Shown here piece after piece: positions 17,479-25,980 of a stretch of 64,000 bases of DNA. Source of the stretch: Lysobacter gummosus (lineage in GTDB: Bacteria > Pseudomonadota > Gammaproteobacteria > Xanthomonadales > Xanthomonadaceae); the NCBI RefSeq assembly GCF_001442805.1, contig NZ_CP011131.1:4960001-5024000 (forward strand). Reading direction: 5' to 3'. Each line of letters starts with the position of its first letter. Within the stretch, counting starts at the first letter, position 1. The notes beneath the pieces were generated by a model that was not told the origin of the DNA, searched no databases, and saw only the letters and a program-made list of their open reading frames with translations. The translations under genes and the position numbers were made by a program.

Positions 17479-20370
17479 TCAGTGCCGCGCAACCGGCAAC
17501 GAGGCGGTCACCTGCCCGCGCGGCCGGCTCAGCCAATCCAGCGTCGCCCCACGCAGGCCGGTGCGCTCGGCCAGGGCGATGCGATCGGGCTCGGTGCAGC
17601 AGCGGTCCCATTCCGCCGCCGGCAGCAGGCTGTGCAGTTCGACCTGCGCGTACACGTCGCCGAGTTCATGCGCGCGTTGATGCAGCCGCACCACCCGATC
17701 GCGCCCATGCAGATAATCGCCGGCAGCGAACGCGGCGACCGCGTCGAGCGCTTCGATCCGCCGCGCCAGCGGCCACGCCGAAGCCGGGGTGATCCGCCGC
17801 GCTTCGTCCATATGCGCGCGCGCCGCGCTCCAGTTGCCTTGCGCGGCTTCGTTCTCGGCCTGACCGATCGCCAGCAGCGCCATCGGCAAGCGATAGCCCG
17901 ACGCGCGCACCGGCGCCTGGATCTGCGCATACCAACGCTGCGAGGCCGGGTAATCGCCCAAGCGCGTCAGCAACATGCCCAGATGCAAGGTGGTGTTCCA
18001 GTGATCGGCACCGGTGCCCATCATCGGCAGGATCGCCGCGGCCTGCCCCAGACGCAGCCTGGCCGTGTCGCGATCGCCGCTCATCCACTCGGTCTGGGCG
18101 TCGAGCAGTTTCGCCAGCAGTTGGCTGCTCTTCTCGCGACTGGCCGCACAACGTTCCAGATTGGCGCGCGCCGCAGCCAGATCGCCCAGCGCCAGGCGTT
18201 GCTCGCCGATCAGGCAGGCCATGCGCAAACGCAGTTCCGAAGGCGCATCGCCGGCCGCCGCCGCGGGCAGTTCGCGCTCGACCCGCAAGGCCACGTCCAG
18301 CGCGCCGGCGGCGTCGCCGCGCATTTCGTATTGCAGCGATTGCACCTGGTCGTACCAGCGCCGGAACGGGCCCGACACATCGTTGCGATCCAGGCGTCGC
18401 ATGCGCACCTGCGCTTCGCTCAAGCGCAGACTCATCATGTCCAGGCCCGCCAACATCACCCCGACCTTGGCGCGCGCGCCGGCATCGCCGGCCGCGTCGG
18501 CCACCGCGGCGGCCTGCTCCAGCCGCGCGCGGTATTCGTCGGTGGCGCCGGCCCGCTGCGCCTGCGCGGCGATGCGCAACAGAATGTCCACCTCCAACTG
18601 CCGGAAGCCGCCGGCGTTGGCGGTGGCCAGCAACTTGTCGAGTTGCGCGTCGGCCTGCGGCGACGGCGGACTCGCCGCCAGCGCATAGAAGCGCGCGGTC
18701 ATCGCACCGGTGGCGTTGCCCGCCGTTTCGTACAGGCCCGCGGCTTCCTCGTACAACAGCGAGGGCGGCCGTTCCGGATATTGCATGGTGTCGGCGCGCG
18801 CCAGCATCAGCGCGGCATCGGCGCTTTCGATCTCCCAGCCCTGCCCGGCGTTGCCCGCCATGCGCCGGGCGATGCGCGCCTGCGCGCGCATGCGATCGGG
18901 ATCGCCGCCCAGGGCATAGGCATCGCCCTGAATCAGCGCGCGGGCGATGCGCAGATTCATCGGCGCCTGATCGGCGTCGAGCCCGGCCAACGCGTCCAGC
19001 GCCGGCTGCGGCTGGCCGATGGCATTGAGCAAGCGCGCGTGCTCGATCGCGTATTGCAGCGCGCCGGGATGACGCCGGCTCAAATCGGCGTAAGCCGCGG
19101 CCGCATCGCTCAGGCGCCGCGGGTCCATGCTCAGGCGCTGCGCGCGCAGCCGCCGCGCGACTTCCTCCGGCACCGGCCGCAGCATCGCCTGCGCCGCGTC
19201 CATCTGTTCGATCGCGGCCATCGATTGCGCCAGCCGCGATTGCGCCTGCGCCAACTGGATGCGCGCCAGACCGAAGCGCGGCGCCATGCGCACCACTTCG
19301 TTGCCGAGCGCGACCGTGGCGATCCAGTCGCGCCGCTCGATCGCGGTGGACATCGCTTCGTAGCGGCGCGCCGCGGTCTCGTTGAGTTCCAGCTTCGGCC
19401 ACACGCCTTCGCGCCGCGGCAGCAACCGCTGCATGAGCTGACGCGACAAGGCATCGGCCATCGCCGGCACCTGCTCGGGCGAGCCGCGCAGTTCGATGTT
19501 GCGATCCCGTCCGGCGTCCTCGAAACGCGCGCGCAGCACGATCTGATTCGGCGCATTGGGCGGCGTCGCGGAGGAAATGAACACCACCGCGATGCGCGGG
19601 GTGATCGCATCCGAGCGCGCCGCCAGTTCCGACGGCGTCAGCAGCGCCACATCGGGAATACCGCCGAGCTTCCACGCCAGCCATTCGTAGCTCAGCCGCG
19701 ACGGCCATCGATCAGCGTTGCCTGGATCGCGCACTTCGATCAGCGCGATGGCGGCGCTCGGCCCGGGCACAGGCGCCGTGTGCTGGCGCGTAACCAGCCA
19801 TCCGGTGATGCCGATCATCGCCGCCATCAACACCAGCAACGAGGCCATGCCGAATATCGCCGCATGGCGCTGGTGATCGACAGCGGCGATCGGCCTGAAT
19901 CCTTCGCCGTCGTCGGCGGGTTCGGCTTCGATGGTGTCGGCAGGTTGTGCCGTATCCATCGCGACCGGCAGGGACGGCGCCGCATCGGACGGCTCTTCCG
20001 GTGTCGCTTCGATCGCCGGCAACGTATCGACCGCTTCGATCGGATGATCGGGCTCGAACAGATAACCGGCCTTGGTGACCGTGCGGATCCAATGCTTGCG
20101 CTCATCGCCCAACGCCTTGCGCAACAGCCACACGCTGCGCGACAGGTTCTTGTCTTCGACCACGCAACCCGGCCACAACCGGTCGAACAACTCCTCGCGC
20201 GGATGCAGGCGGTTGGGTTCCGACAACAGGATCAGCAACAGATCGAACACCCGCCGCGGCAGGTCCACATCGGGTCCGATGCCGACGATCCGGCGCTGGT
20301 GCAAGTCCAGACACAAGCTGCCGACGCGCACATATCGCGCATCGCTGTGCCAGACATCGCTCGTTGCCAT
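17479..20370 (-). CDS. CadC/ToxR-like transmembrane transcriptional regulator with large TPR-type periplasmic domain
   Basis: 963 residues from the ATG at 20370, placed nine bases after GGGAGG; an ATG at 20376 is too close to that box. The N-terminal 100 residues form an OmpR/PhoB-type winged helix (LPRRVFDLLLILLSEPNRL, LSRSVWLLRKALGD, TVTKAGYLFEP). An acidic linker and one membrane helix at about 172-195 follow. A periplasmic part of about 750 residues, rich in alpha-helical Ala/Leu repeats, reads as TPR-like. One-component regulators of this type sense envelope conditions and bind DNA while in the membrane. The target is unknown; the M4 protease gene is next in the same direction, 820 bp on. 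Confidence 0.88.
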   Translation of the reverse strand: MATSDVWHSDARYVRVGSLCLDLHQRRIVGIGPDVDLPRRVFDLLLILLSEPNRLHPREELFDRLWPGCVVEDKNLSRSVWLLRKALGDERKHWIRTVTKAGYLFEPDHPIEAVDTLPAIEATPEEPSDAAPSLPVAMDTAQPADTIEAEPADDGEGFRPIAAVDHQRHAAIFGMASLLVLMAAMIGITGWLVTRQHTAPVPGPSAAIALIEVRDPGNADRWPSRLSYEWLAWKLGGIPDVALLTPSELAARSDAITPRIAVVFISSATPPNAPNQIVLRARFEDAGRDRNIELRGSPEQVPAMADALSRQLMQRLLPRREGVWPKLELNETAARRYEAMSTAIERRDWIATVALGNEVVRMAPRFGLARIQLAQAQSRLAQSMAAIEQMDAAQAMLRPVPEEVARRLRAQRLSMDPRRLSDAAAAYADLSRRHPGALQYAIEHARLLNAIGQPQPALDALAGLDADQAPMNLRIARALIQGDAYALGGDPDRMRAQARIARRMAGNAGQGWEIESADAALMLARADTMQYPERPPSLLYEEAAGLYETAGNATGAMTARFYALAASPPSPQADAQLDKLLATANAGGFRQLEVDILLRIAAQAQRAGATDEYRARLEQAAAVADAAGDAGARAKVGVMLAGLDMMSLRLSEAQVRMRRLDRNDVSGPFRRWYDQVQSLQYEMRGDAAGALDVALRVERELPAAAAGDAPSELRLRMACLIGEQRLALGDLAAARANLERCAASREKSSQLLAKLLDAQTEWMSGDRDTARLRLGQAAAILPMMGTGADHWNTTLHLGMLLTRLGDYPASQRWYAQIQAPVRASGYRLPMALLAIGQAENEAAQGNWSAARAHMDEARRITPASAWPLARRIEALDAVAAFAAGDYLHGRDRVVRLHQRAHELGDVYAQVELHSLLPAAEWDRCCTEPDRIALAERTGLRGATLDWLSRPRGQVTASLPVARH

Positions 20371-20502
20371 GGTCATGGGCCTCCCTGGTCGCAGACGACA
20401 GCGCGAACGGCGAGATCGCTCTCGGCGTCACGGTCCGGATGCTGTGCTTGGGGGTGTTCGACTGTACGACAAGAGCGCACTAATCGAGCACCAAAAACCT
20501 GC

Positions 20503-20875
20503 TCACATAGCGAAGTTCCGGTGAGATCGGTCACAGTGCCGAGGTTTTCTTTGCTCGGCGAATGCCGGCACGCAGCGTGTGCTGCCGCGTACGGATGGCG
20601 GCGTGGCGCGAGTTCGCAAGCGCGGCACAACGATGGGCGTGCCAGTGCGGCGCAGCGTCTGCGCAGACGAATCGAGCACGCGCCATGCGGATGTTTCGAA
20701 TTTGTATCGTGCTAAAAGCTGCGGCGGACCTGCACCGCCATCAACTTGGTCGTTCACCTTGAAATGGAATTGAGCGCAAACCTTCCACTCCGGCTTGGAT
20801 TCCTGCGGAGGCTCACCGCAACCACTCAACGCCGCCAACAATAAAAACACCGGTCACTACACTGAACTTATCCAT
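20503..20875 (-). pseudogene. Possible frameshifted lipoprotein gene
   Basis: Reading left from an ATG at 20875 gives MDKFSVVTGV and then runs out of frame at a run of five A/T bases (20843-20847). Removing one T joins it to an open frame reading LLLAALSGCGEPPQESKPEW, a clear lipoprotein signal with lipobox LSGC. Without the correction the open frame must start at GTG 20850 (115 residues to 20503) and lacks basic N-terminal residues. The C-terminal half (LRTRATPPSVRGSTRC) looks like out-of-frame DNA. So this is either a decayed gene or a sequencing indel. The family is not recognised. Confidence 0.4.
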
Positions 20876-20975
20876 TCGGACTGGTTGCATCTGAGATCGC
20901 TGCATTCCATCGGTCTCGCCAGGACTAACTGACGACACCCGCCCGAAGGCTCTGTCCACATCCCGCGCAATGCAA

Positions 20976-21200
20976 CTATTGTGCGCGACTACCCGAGGTT
21001 CCGAACTGAAGATAATTGGCGCGCGCCTGGGTAAGACTCAAATCGCGGTTAGGACCGCCCCGTATTTCGTCAGCATCGTCGTCATCCTGACCGTCGTCCT
21101 CCCAGCGACAGACCGAGCAGATTTCATATTGCCCGCGCTCATCCAGGGTTTCGCCACCGCAACAGGGGCAACGCAGGGGTAGGTTTTGGACCATCGTCAT
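20976..21200 (-). CDS. CPCC-family cysteine-rich zinc-ribbon-like protein
   Basis: 74 residues. It matches the 'cysteine-rich CPCC' family: paired cysteine motifs CPCCGGETLDERGQYEICSVC, then CRWEDDGQDDDDADEIRGGP and LSLTQARANY. Four or five cysteines form a probable zinc ribbon. The function of the family is unknown; members are often found beside toxin/immunity or polymorphic effector genes. Here it lies 340 bp downstream of the putative type IV effector on the same strand. Alternative start at 21194. Confidence 0.88.
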   Translation of the reverse strand: MTMVQNLPLRCPCCGGETLDERGQYEICSVCRWEDDGQDDDDADEIRGGPNRDLSLTQARANYLQFGTSGSRAQ

Positions 21201-21240
21201 TCCCGACTCTCGCGGCTATATCATCAGGGCATTGAGGCGG

Positions 21241-21399
21241 CTACGGTAAGGCACCTCTCCCCACAATACTTGTACGCCAGCCGACCAGTTCGCCATCGAC
21301 CCAGGTGCCTTTGAATGAACCCCCGGCAACCTTGCGCATCGTCACCACACTCGCGCGATTCGCATGATTGGCCTGGCTCCGGAGCGACAACTGTGGAAA
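21241..21399 (-). pseudogene. Short open fragment, possible gene remnant
   Basis: Downstream of the effector gene, an open frame of 53 codons runs to a TAG at 21241-21243. Its latter part, RASVVTMRKVAGGSFKGTWV followed by DGELVGWRTSIVG, has protein-like composition. Possible starts are GTG at 21348 or ATG at 21339, leaving only about 33-36 residues. It could be the tail of a decayed gene. The rest of 21201-21542 shows nothing else. Confidence 0.25.
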
Positions 21400-21542
21400 T
21401 CAGGATGGGCAGCGTTTGCGCTTCATGCGCTGCGGCTCGGATGCGGCCTCGCCATCGCACCACGGTTTTCAATCCCCGCCTCGTCATCCGGATCGGATAG
21501 CGAAGCGGGGATTGCGCATGACAGTCATCACCGGCATTCGAA

Positions 21543-23801
21543 TCAGTGCGACATCGCCCGCGCTTGCGCCTGTTGCGCTTCGTGTTGAAGCGCGGCCGCG
21601 GCGGGAACGTCCTGACCGAGCGCGCGCGTGCTTTGCTCGACCGGTTGCGACGCGGCTTGCGCGGTGTCGGTGACCACGCGGCGATGCGCGGGGTCCTGCA
21701 GTCCGCCCTGGACCGCGAACAAGCGGCTGCCATCGGGACTCTGCACGACGTGGTCGATCCGGTTCAGGCCGCTGACACGCGCTTCGTACACCATCGTGGC
21801 CGCGGCGCGTTCCTGCTTCTCGGGTGTGTTCAGCCCCGATTGCGGGCCCAGTTTCTCCACGCCGCTGAGCGCCTGACGGTACATCGCGTTGTCGGGATGG
21901 GCCGGATCGGAGATCAGCGGCGACGCGTGCGCGGCCGGCGCGCGGGCCGGAGCCTCGGCGGCGGGCACCGCAACGGCCGGAGCCGGAGCCGCTGGTGCGG
22001 GCACGGCCGGAGCGGCAGCAGGCTGCGGCGGAACCGGTGCTTGCTCCGGAGCCGCCCGAGTCTGGCCCGGCTGACCGATCCCTAATGCCTTGAGGGTATT
22101 GGTGCCGGCGATGCCGTCGTCATCGAGATGATTGGCGCGCTGGAAAGCCTTCAGCGCATCGGTGGTCGGGCGATCGAAAGTGCCGGTCACCGGCAGGTTG
22201 GCGCCGGTGCGATTGAGCGCGGTCTGCAACTCACGCACGTCGTCCGGCGCGCCGCGGCCTTCACGCAGCGAGCCGCCGAGCACGGACGGAAACGTGCTGT
22301 TGCGGTCGCCGGTGGTGACTTCGCGATAGGCCTCGTTGGGCGACATGCCGCCCTGGACGTTCTGCTGATAACGCTCGCGCATCTGCTGCAGCGCCGCCGC
22401 CGATTGCGCGGCGGTGATCGAGGCGCTGTTGCCGCCCACGTCGCCGTCGTAATAACTGCGGTTGGTGTTGGGATCGGCGACGCTGGCGAACTCCTGCGAC
22501 AGCGCCAACTGCGCGCTGCGCAGTTGCGGGTCTCCACCGGCCCCGGTGATGTACGCCCGCACCTCGGGACGTTTTTCATCGACCAGATAATCGTTGAACA
22601 TGCGCTCTTGCAACTGCGGCGTGAACGGCGCGTTCTCGTCGATGCCGAGCTTGGCGACCGCTTCGCGCATCGTCGCGGGAACCATCTGGTATTTGCCGAC
22701 GGCGAACAACTCATCGGCATGGCCCGGATTGGTTTCGTGCAGACGCTGACGGCGCATGACTTCGCCTACCGTCATGGCCGAAAAGTCGATCTCCGCACCG
22801 TTGGCATCGCCGGCGCGACCGCGGTTGAACGAGCCGTACCCGCCTTCGCCGCTGGAGATCAGCGCGCTAAGGGGACTGTCGCGGAAAGGTTGTGTGGGTG
22901 CGGGAGCTGGAGCCTGCGCAGGCGCAGGCGCTTGTGCTTGTGCTTGTGCGGGTGCCGCGGGCGCAGGCACCGGCGAAGGCGCGGAAGGAGGAGCGGCCGG
23001 CGTCGGTGCCACCGGAGCCGGTGCGGGCGCCTGTGCATTCGGCGCTGTCGCGGCCGGCGCCGCCACAGCGATTCCCAGCGCGCCCAATGTGCGCGGACCG
23101 GCGATGCCGTCCACCGACCCGAGATTGTGCCGGCGCTGATAATCGGCCACCGCCGCCTCGGTCTGCGGCCCATAGACGCCGTTGGTCGGCAGTTGCGCGC
23201 CGTTGCGGTTCAGCGCCTCCTGCAGCCGCTGCACTTCCGCGCCCTGCTCGCCGCGGCGCAGAACGCCGTCGCGCATCGGCGAGATCACGCCGGGCTGGAT
23301 CGTGCCGTTGTCGATATCGCGGATGTAGCTCTGGAACTGCCCGACCTCGACTTCGACGTGCGCATGCACCGACCCCGGCGTGCCGGTGTCGCCCATGCGT
23401 CCGAGCGGCTCGCCGTATTCGACGCGCGTGCCCTCGGCCAGCGTGGTTCCGCGGGCCATGTGCAGCACCTGGCCCAGACGCACGGCGCCGGGCTCGTTGA
23501 ACGGGCGGTCGAAGATCTGCACGGTGTTGTAAGCATCGTTGAGACGATGCGCGTATCCGGAAACCGGCGCCGGAACGTTGACCGGCCCGGCGGTGTCCTG
23601 CGAGAGGATGAAATCCTTCTTTACGAAGGTGCGCCCGTCCGCCAGATTGCGCACCTCTTCGAACTCGCCGTTGACCGTCGCGTACTGACGACCGGGTTCG
23701 CGACCGGCGCTGGGATGATGCTTTTCCAGGTCTTCGAAGCTGTGGACGTGCTCAACGCCGTGGTTGCGGTCCACGCTCTCGGTGATGGTGAATCTGCCCA
23801 T
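21543..23801 (-). CDS. Putative antibacterial type IV secretion effector (X-Tfe): M23-like, two PG-binding domains, lysozyme-like domain, C-terminal XVIPCD
   Basis: 752 residues; start at 23801 chosen for AGGAGA seven bases upstream. Domains in order: an M23-like fold at 65-155 (GDTGTPGSVHAHVEVEV, HxH at 146-148); PG-binding 1 domain at 178-245; a Pro/Ala/Gln linker; a lysozyme-like domain at about 315-500 (SGEGGYGSFNRG with Glu319 the likely acid, AVGKYQMVPATMREAV); a second PG-binding domain at 508-578; another Pro/Ala linker; and the XVIPCD at about 626-752. The XVIPCD shows GLNTPEKQERAAA, DHVVQSPDGSRLFAVQGG, DPAHRR and DTAQAASQPVEQSTR, and a Gln/Ala-rich end. The XVIPCD binds VirD4 for export by the bacteria-killing T4SS. 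No signal peptide. 44 bp after a lipoprotein gene, the expected immunity arrangement. Confidence 0.9.
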   Translation of the reverse strand: MGRFTITESVDRNHGVEHVHSFEDLEKHHPSAGREPGRQYATVNGEFEEVRNLADGRTFVKKDFILSQDTAGPVNVPAPVSGYAHRLNDAYNTVQIFDRPFNEPGAVRLGQVLHMARGTTLAEGTRVEYGEPLGRMGDTGTPGSVHAHVEVEVGQFQSYIRDIDNGTIQPGVISPMRDGVLRRGEQGAEVQRLQEALNRNGAQLPTNGVYGPQTEAAVADYQRRHNLGSVDGIAGPRTLGALGIAVAAPAATAPNAQAPAPAPVAPTPAAPPSAPSPVPAPAAPAQAQAQAPAPAQAPAPAPTQPFRDSPLSALISSGEGGYGSFNRGRAGDANGAEIDFSAMTVGEVMRRQRLHETNPGHADELFAVGKYQMVPATMREAVAKLGIDENAPFTPQLQERMFNDYLVDEKRPEVRAYITGAGGDPQLRSAQLALSQEFASVADPNTNRSYYDGDVGGNSASITAAQSAAALQQMRERYQQNVQGGMSPNEAYREVTTGDRNSTFPSVLGGSLREGRGAPDDVRELQTALNRTGANLPVTGTFDRPTTDALKAFQRANHLDDDGIAGTNTLKALGIGQPGQTRAAPEQAPVPPQPAAAPAVPAPAAPAPAVAVPAAEAPARAPAAHASPLISDPAHPDNAMYRQALSGVEKLGPQSGLNTPEKQERAAATMVYEARVSGLNRIDHVVQSPDGSRLFAVQGGLQDPAHRRVVTDTAQAASQPVEQSTRALGQDVPAAAALQHEAQQAQARAMSH

Positions 23802-23845
23802 AGCCGTTTCTCCTAATCCTTGGGGAAATAAGGCTCCCAGCCAAC

Positions 23846-24736
23846 TCAGGGCGCGGGAGCTTCCGGGTCTTCGGTGAGGCGCCAGCAACCGTTGCTGTCT
23901 TCGAAAAGGTACGAGTTGCCTTCCGACATGTTCATGGCGTAACGGACCAGACGCTTGTCCGCGCCCTCCTTCGACACGTCCAGCCGCAGGCGCGCGGCAT
24001 CCACCGCGCCCTGGCCGTCCACGTAATGAAAGGCGCCGTCCTTGTATTGGACATTGAAGCCGTTGTAGCTCGACGCGAGCATATACACCGGCTGGGCGCG
24101 GTCGCTTTCCCCGTCCGACAGCAATTCCGCCACCTTGACCACCGGCGCGGTGAACTCGCGGGCGAGGTTCTTGTCGGCCGCGAACTTGCTCAGGAACTGA
24201 TCGAAATCGCGCGACGGGCAGGCGGCCGCGGCGGGCTTGTCCAGATCGCGGAAGCCCCAGAACCGCACCTTCGTCGCCACGCCGCCACCCACGGTGTTCT
24301 TCCGGTCGTAAGGACCGTAGGTGCCGACCTGGATTCGCACGCCGAGTTCGCGATTGGCGAACCACATCTTGCAGAACCCATCCGCGCTGCAGCTTTCCGT
24401 TTCCGGCAGATAGTTGCAGACCTCGGCTTCGCCGCCGACGTTGTCCCAGCACTTGGGATCGCGCAGCGGCAGCCAACCGGCGCCAATCAGGCGCTTGCGC
24501 AGATCGGCGTAGGCCATGTCCTTGCTGAAACCCTTGGCGATATCCGGCTCGGCGGACGCCTTCGCCGGCACGGTGGGCGCAGCGGGTGCGGCCGCTTGCG
24601 CGATCGTCGGCGCGGTCGCGGCCGCCGTAGCCGCGGCAGGCGCCGGGGCCGCAGCCGGCTCGACAGCGGACGTCGCCGGTTTGCAGGCGGCCAGCAATAC
24701 CAGCGGCAACAGCAGGAGGCAGATTCGATCGCGCAT
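23846..24736 (-). CDS. Lipoprotein, candidate immunity protein (X-Tfi) for the adjacent effector
   Basis: 296 residues with a lipoprotein signal (LLLLPLVLLAACKPA, lipobox LAAC, Cys18) and an Ala/Pro linker to about residue 60. The globular domain has seven or more cysteines (in DPKCWDN, EVCNYL, ESCSADGFCKMW, AACPSR, NGCWRL), suggesting disulfides in the periplasm. X-T4SS effectors are typically encoded just after a periplasmic lipoprotein that blocks self-intoxication, and this gene is 44 bp upstream of the effector on the same strand. I do not recognise the domain itself; the immunity role is inferred from context, localisation and gene order. Confidence 0.78.
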   Translation of the reverse strand: MRDRICLLLLPLVLLAACKPATSAVEPAAAPAPAAATAAATAPTIAQAAAPAAPTVPAKASAEPDIAKGFSKDMAYADLRKRLIGAGWLPLRDPKCWDNVGGEAEVCNYLPETESCSADGFCKMWFANRELGVRIQVGTYGPYDRKNTVGGGVATKVRFWGFRDLDKPAAAACPSRDFDQFLSKFAADKNLAREFTAPVVKVAELLSDGESDRAQPVYMLASSYNGFNVQYKDGAFHYVDGQGAVDAARLRLDVSKEGADKRLVRYAMNMSEGNSYLFEDSNGCWRLTEDPEAPAP

Positions 24737-25057
24737 AGTCGGACGGATTCTCAGTAAGTCGAGGCGAGTTTAGCCAAATATCACCGCAAAGGTATCGGAC
24801 GTGAGGCCAGGAGATTTACTGCAGAAACTTGCCCAACCCCGCCGGCTTTCACAACGGGTCGGCACGGCCACATAACGAGCCGAGGCCGCGAAGTTTGCAT
24901 CCCCTTCGTCAAAAACATAAAGGGAGCAAAGCGACGTTTTCACAAGGCAATCGAGCCCCTGAAAAAAACACGCCTTGCTCCCACTGTCGCCGGCCGGGAA
25001 CTCGCCACTGCATCGAGCACTTAGTCGCAACCGGAAACCTGACGTTTCATCGCGCCA
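24737..25057. promoter_or_regulatory. Upstream region of the immunity-effector pair
   Basis: Spacer of 321 bp, more AT-rich than its surroundings near 24765-24800 and 24900-24970. It should contain the promoter of the pair. No repeat or further gene is recognised. Confidence 0.35.
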
Positions 25058-25312
25058 TCAAGCCTCGACGATCGGCCCATCCGGATCCGGCGACGGGCAA
25101 CTCGATACATGGCACTGCGCCAGAAAGCGCCAGATGCCGGCGCGGCATTGATAGGCGTTGACGATGTTCGGATTGCTCGGGTCCACCTGCTCCCAGAAGA
25201 ACCCGCCCTCGGGCGCGCACGGCCCGGGCGGTTCGGCCGATACCGGCGAGGCCGAGCCGACGGCTGCGACCATTAGCGCAAGCGCAACGCTCTTTGCGAT
25301 CAAACGAGCCAT
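25058..25312 (-). CDS. Small secreted cysteine-containing protein, unknown
   Basis: 84 residues from the ATG at 25312, preceded by GGAGGA at a good distance. Signal peptide LIAKSVALALMVAAVGSASPVSA, then a mature peptide of about 55 residues with four cysteines (GPCAPEG, YQCRAG, AQCHVSSC) and several Trp/Phe residues. The mature part is the size of a disulfide-stabilised extracellular or periplasmic peptide. Not recognised. It is upstream of, and on the same strand as, the immunity-effector pair, but 321 bp away, so co-transcription is uncertain. Confidence 0.75.
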   Translation of the reverse strand: MARLIAKSVALALMVAAVGSASPVSAEPPGPCAPEGGFFWEQVDPSNPNIVNAYQCRAGIWRFLAQCHVSSCPSPDPDGPIVEA

Positions 25313-25458
25313 AACGTATTCCTCCATTGAATATTCGTCTGAACTTCGCGATTGTCTGCAATAGAAAACTTACCCCAGCTATAACTTACCCTTCGAACCA
25401 CGGGCTCCGCAGATATACAGAGCCGTTCGTGGCAGCGTCAAGCGCGCGACGGCGATTA

Positions 25459-25980
25459 TCAAGCCGGTGTCACTGCCCCGCTCACATCGGCGCCTTTCGC
25501 CGCCGCCATCGCGATCAACGATGCCTGCAGGTCCGCATCGGCGATCGAATGCAACGGAATGCAATGCGCGGCCCCCGGCGCGAAGAAGAACATCAGAAAT
25601 CCGGCGCGGCGCTTCACCTTGAAGATGACCGGCCATTTGTGCGCGTACTCGTAGCTGACGCCTACGGCGCGGATTCCGTCGTCGTCGAAGACATACGTGA
25701 ACGGTTCGCGCGATTGCTTGTACAGGTAGTGCGTCGACGCCGCGCCCAGCAGCAGCATCGCCGGCACGAACAAAAGGCATCCGGCGACAACCGCGCACAA
25801 TTGCGCATCGAACGGCCGGCCCTTGGACAGGCTCAACGCCGCCAGGCCGAAGGCGGCCAACGGCCAGAATGCGATGAAGACATAGCTCGCCTTGCGTTCG
25901 AGCATCAGCAGCGCGCTGGCGCGCACGCGCTCCCAGTACGAGAACGACGACGGGAAACTGATTTTTTCCGGAGAGTCCAT
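25459..25980 (-). CDS. YcxB-like membrane protein
   Basis: 173 residues from the ATG at 25980 (MDSPEKISFPS). Two adjacent hydrophobic helices lie at about residues 30-85. The cytoplasmic C-terminal domain has the YcxB-like pattern FTYVFDDDGIRAVGVSYEYA, KWPVIFKVKRRAGFLMFFF and HCIPLHSI. The function of the family is unknown. No operon partner is evident; the subtilase gene is divergent. Confidence 0.8.
   Translation of the reverse strand: MDSPEKISFPSSFSYWERVRASALLMLERKASYVFIAFWPLAAFGLAALSLSKGRPFDAQLCAVVAGCLLFVPAMLLLGAASTHYLYKQSREPFTYVFDDDGIRAVGVSYEYAHKWPVIFKVKRRAGFLMFFFAPGAAHCIPLHSIADADLQASLIAMAAAKGADVSGAVTPA

Noticed and set aside
17339..17611. Possible small gene before the CadC-like gene end
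   Set aside because: It overlaps the 3' end of the regulator in another frame and has no ribosome-binding site or recognisable composition.
21224..21733. 169-residue minus-strand frame overlapping the end of the effector gene
   Set aside because: It overlaps the XVIPCD-coding end in another frame and has Arg-rich shadow composition.
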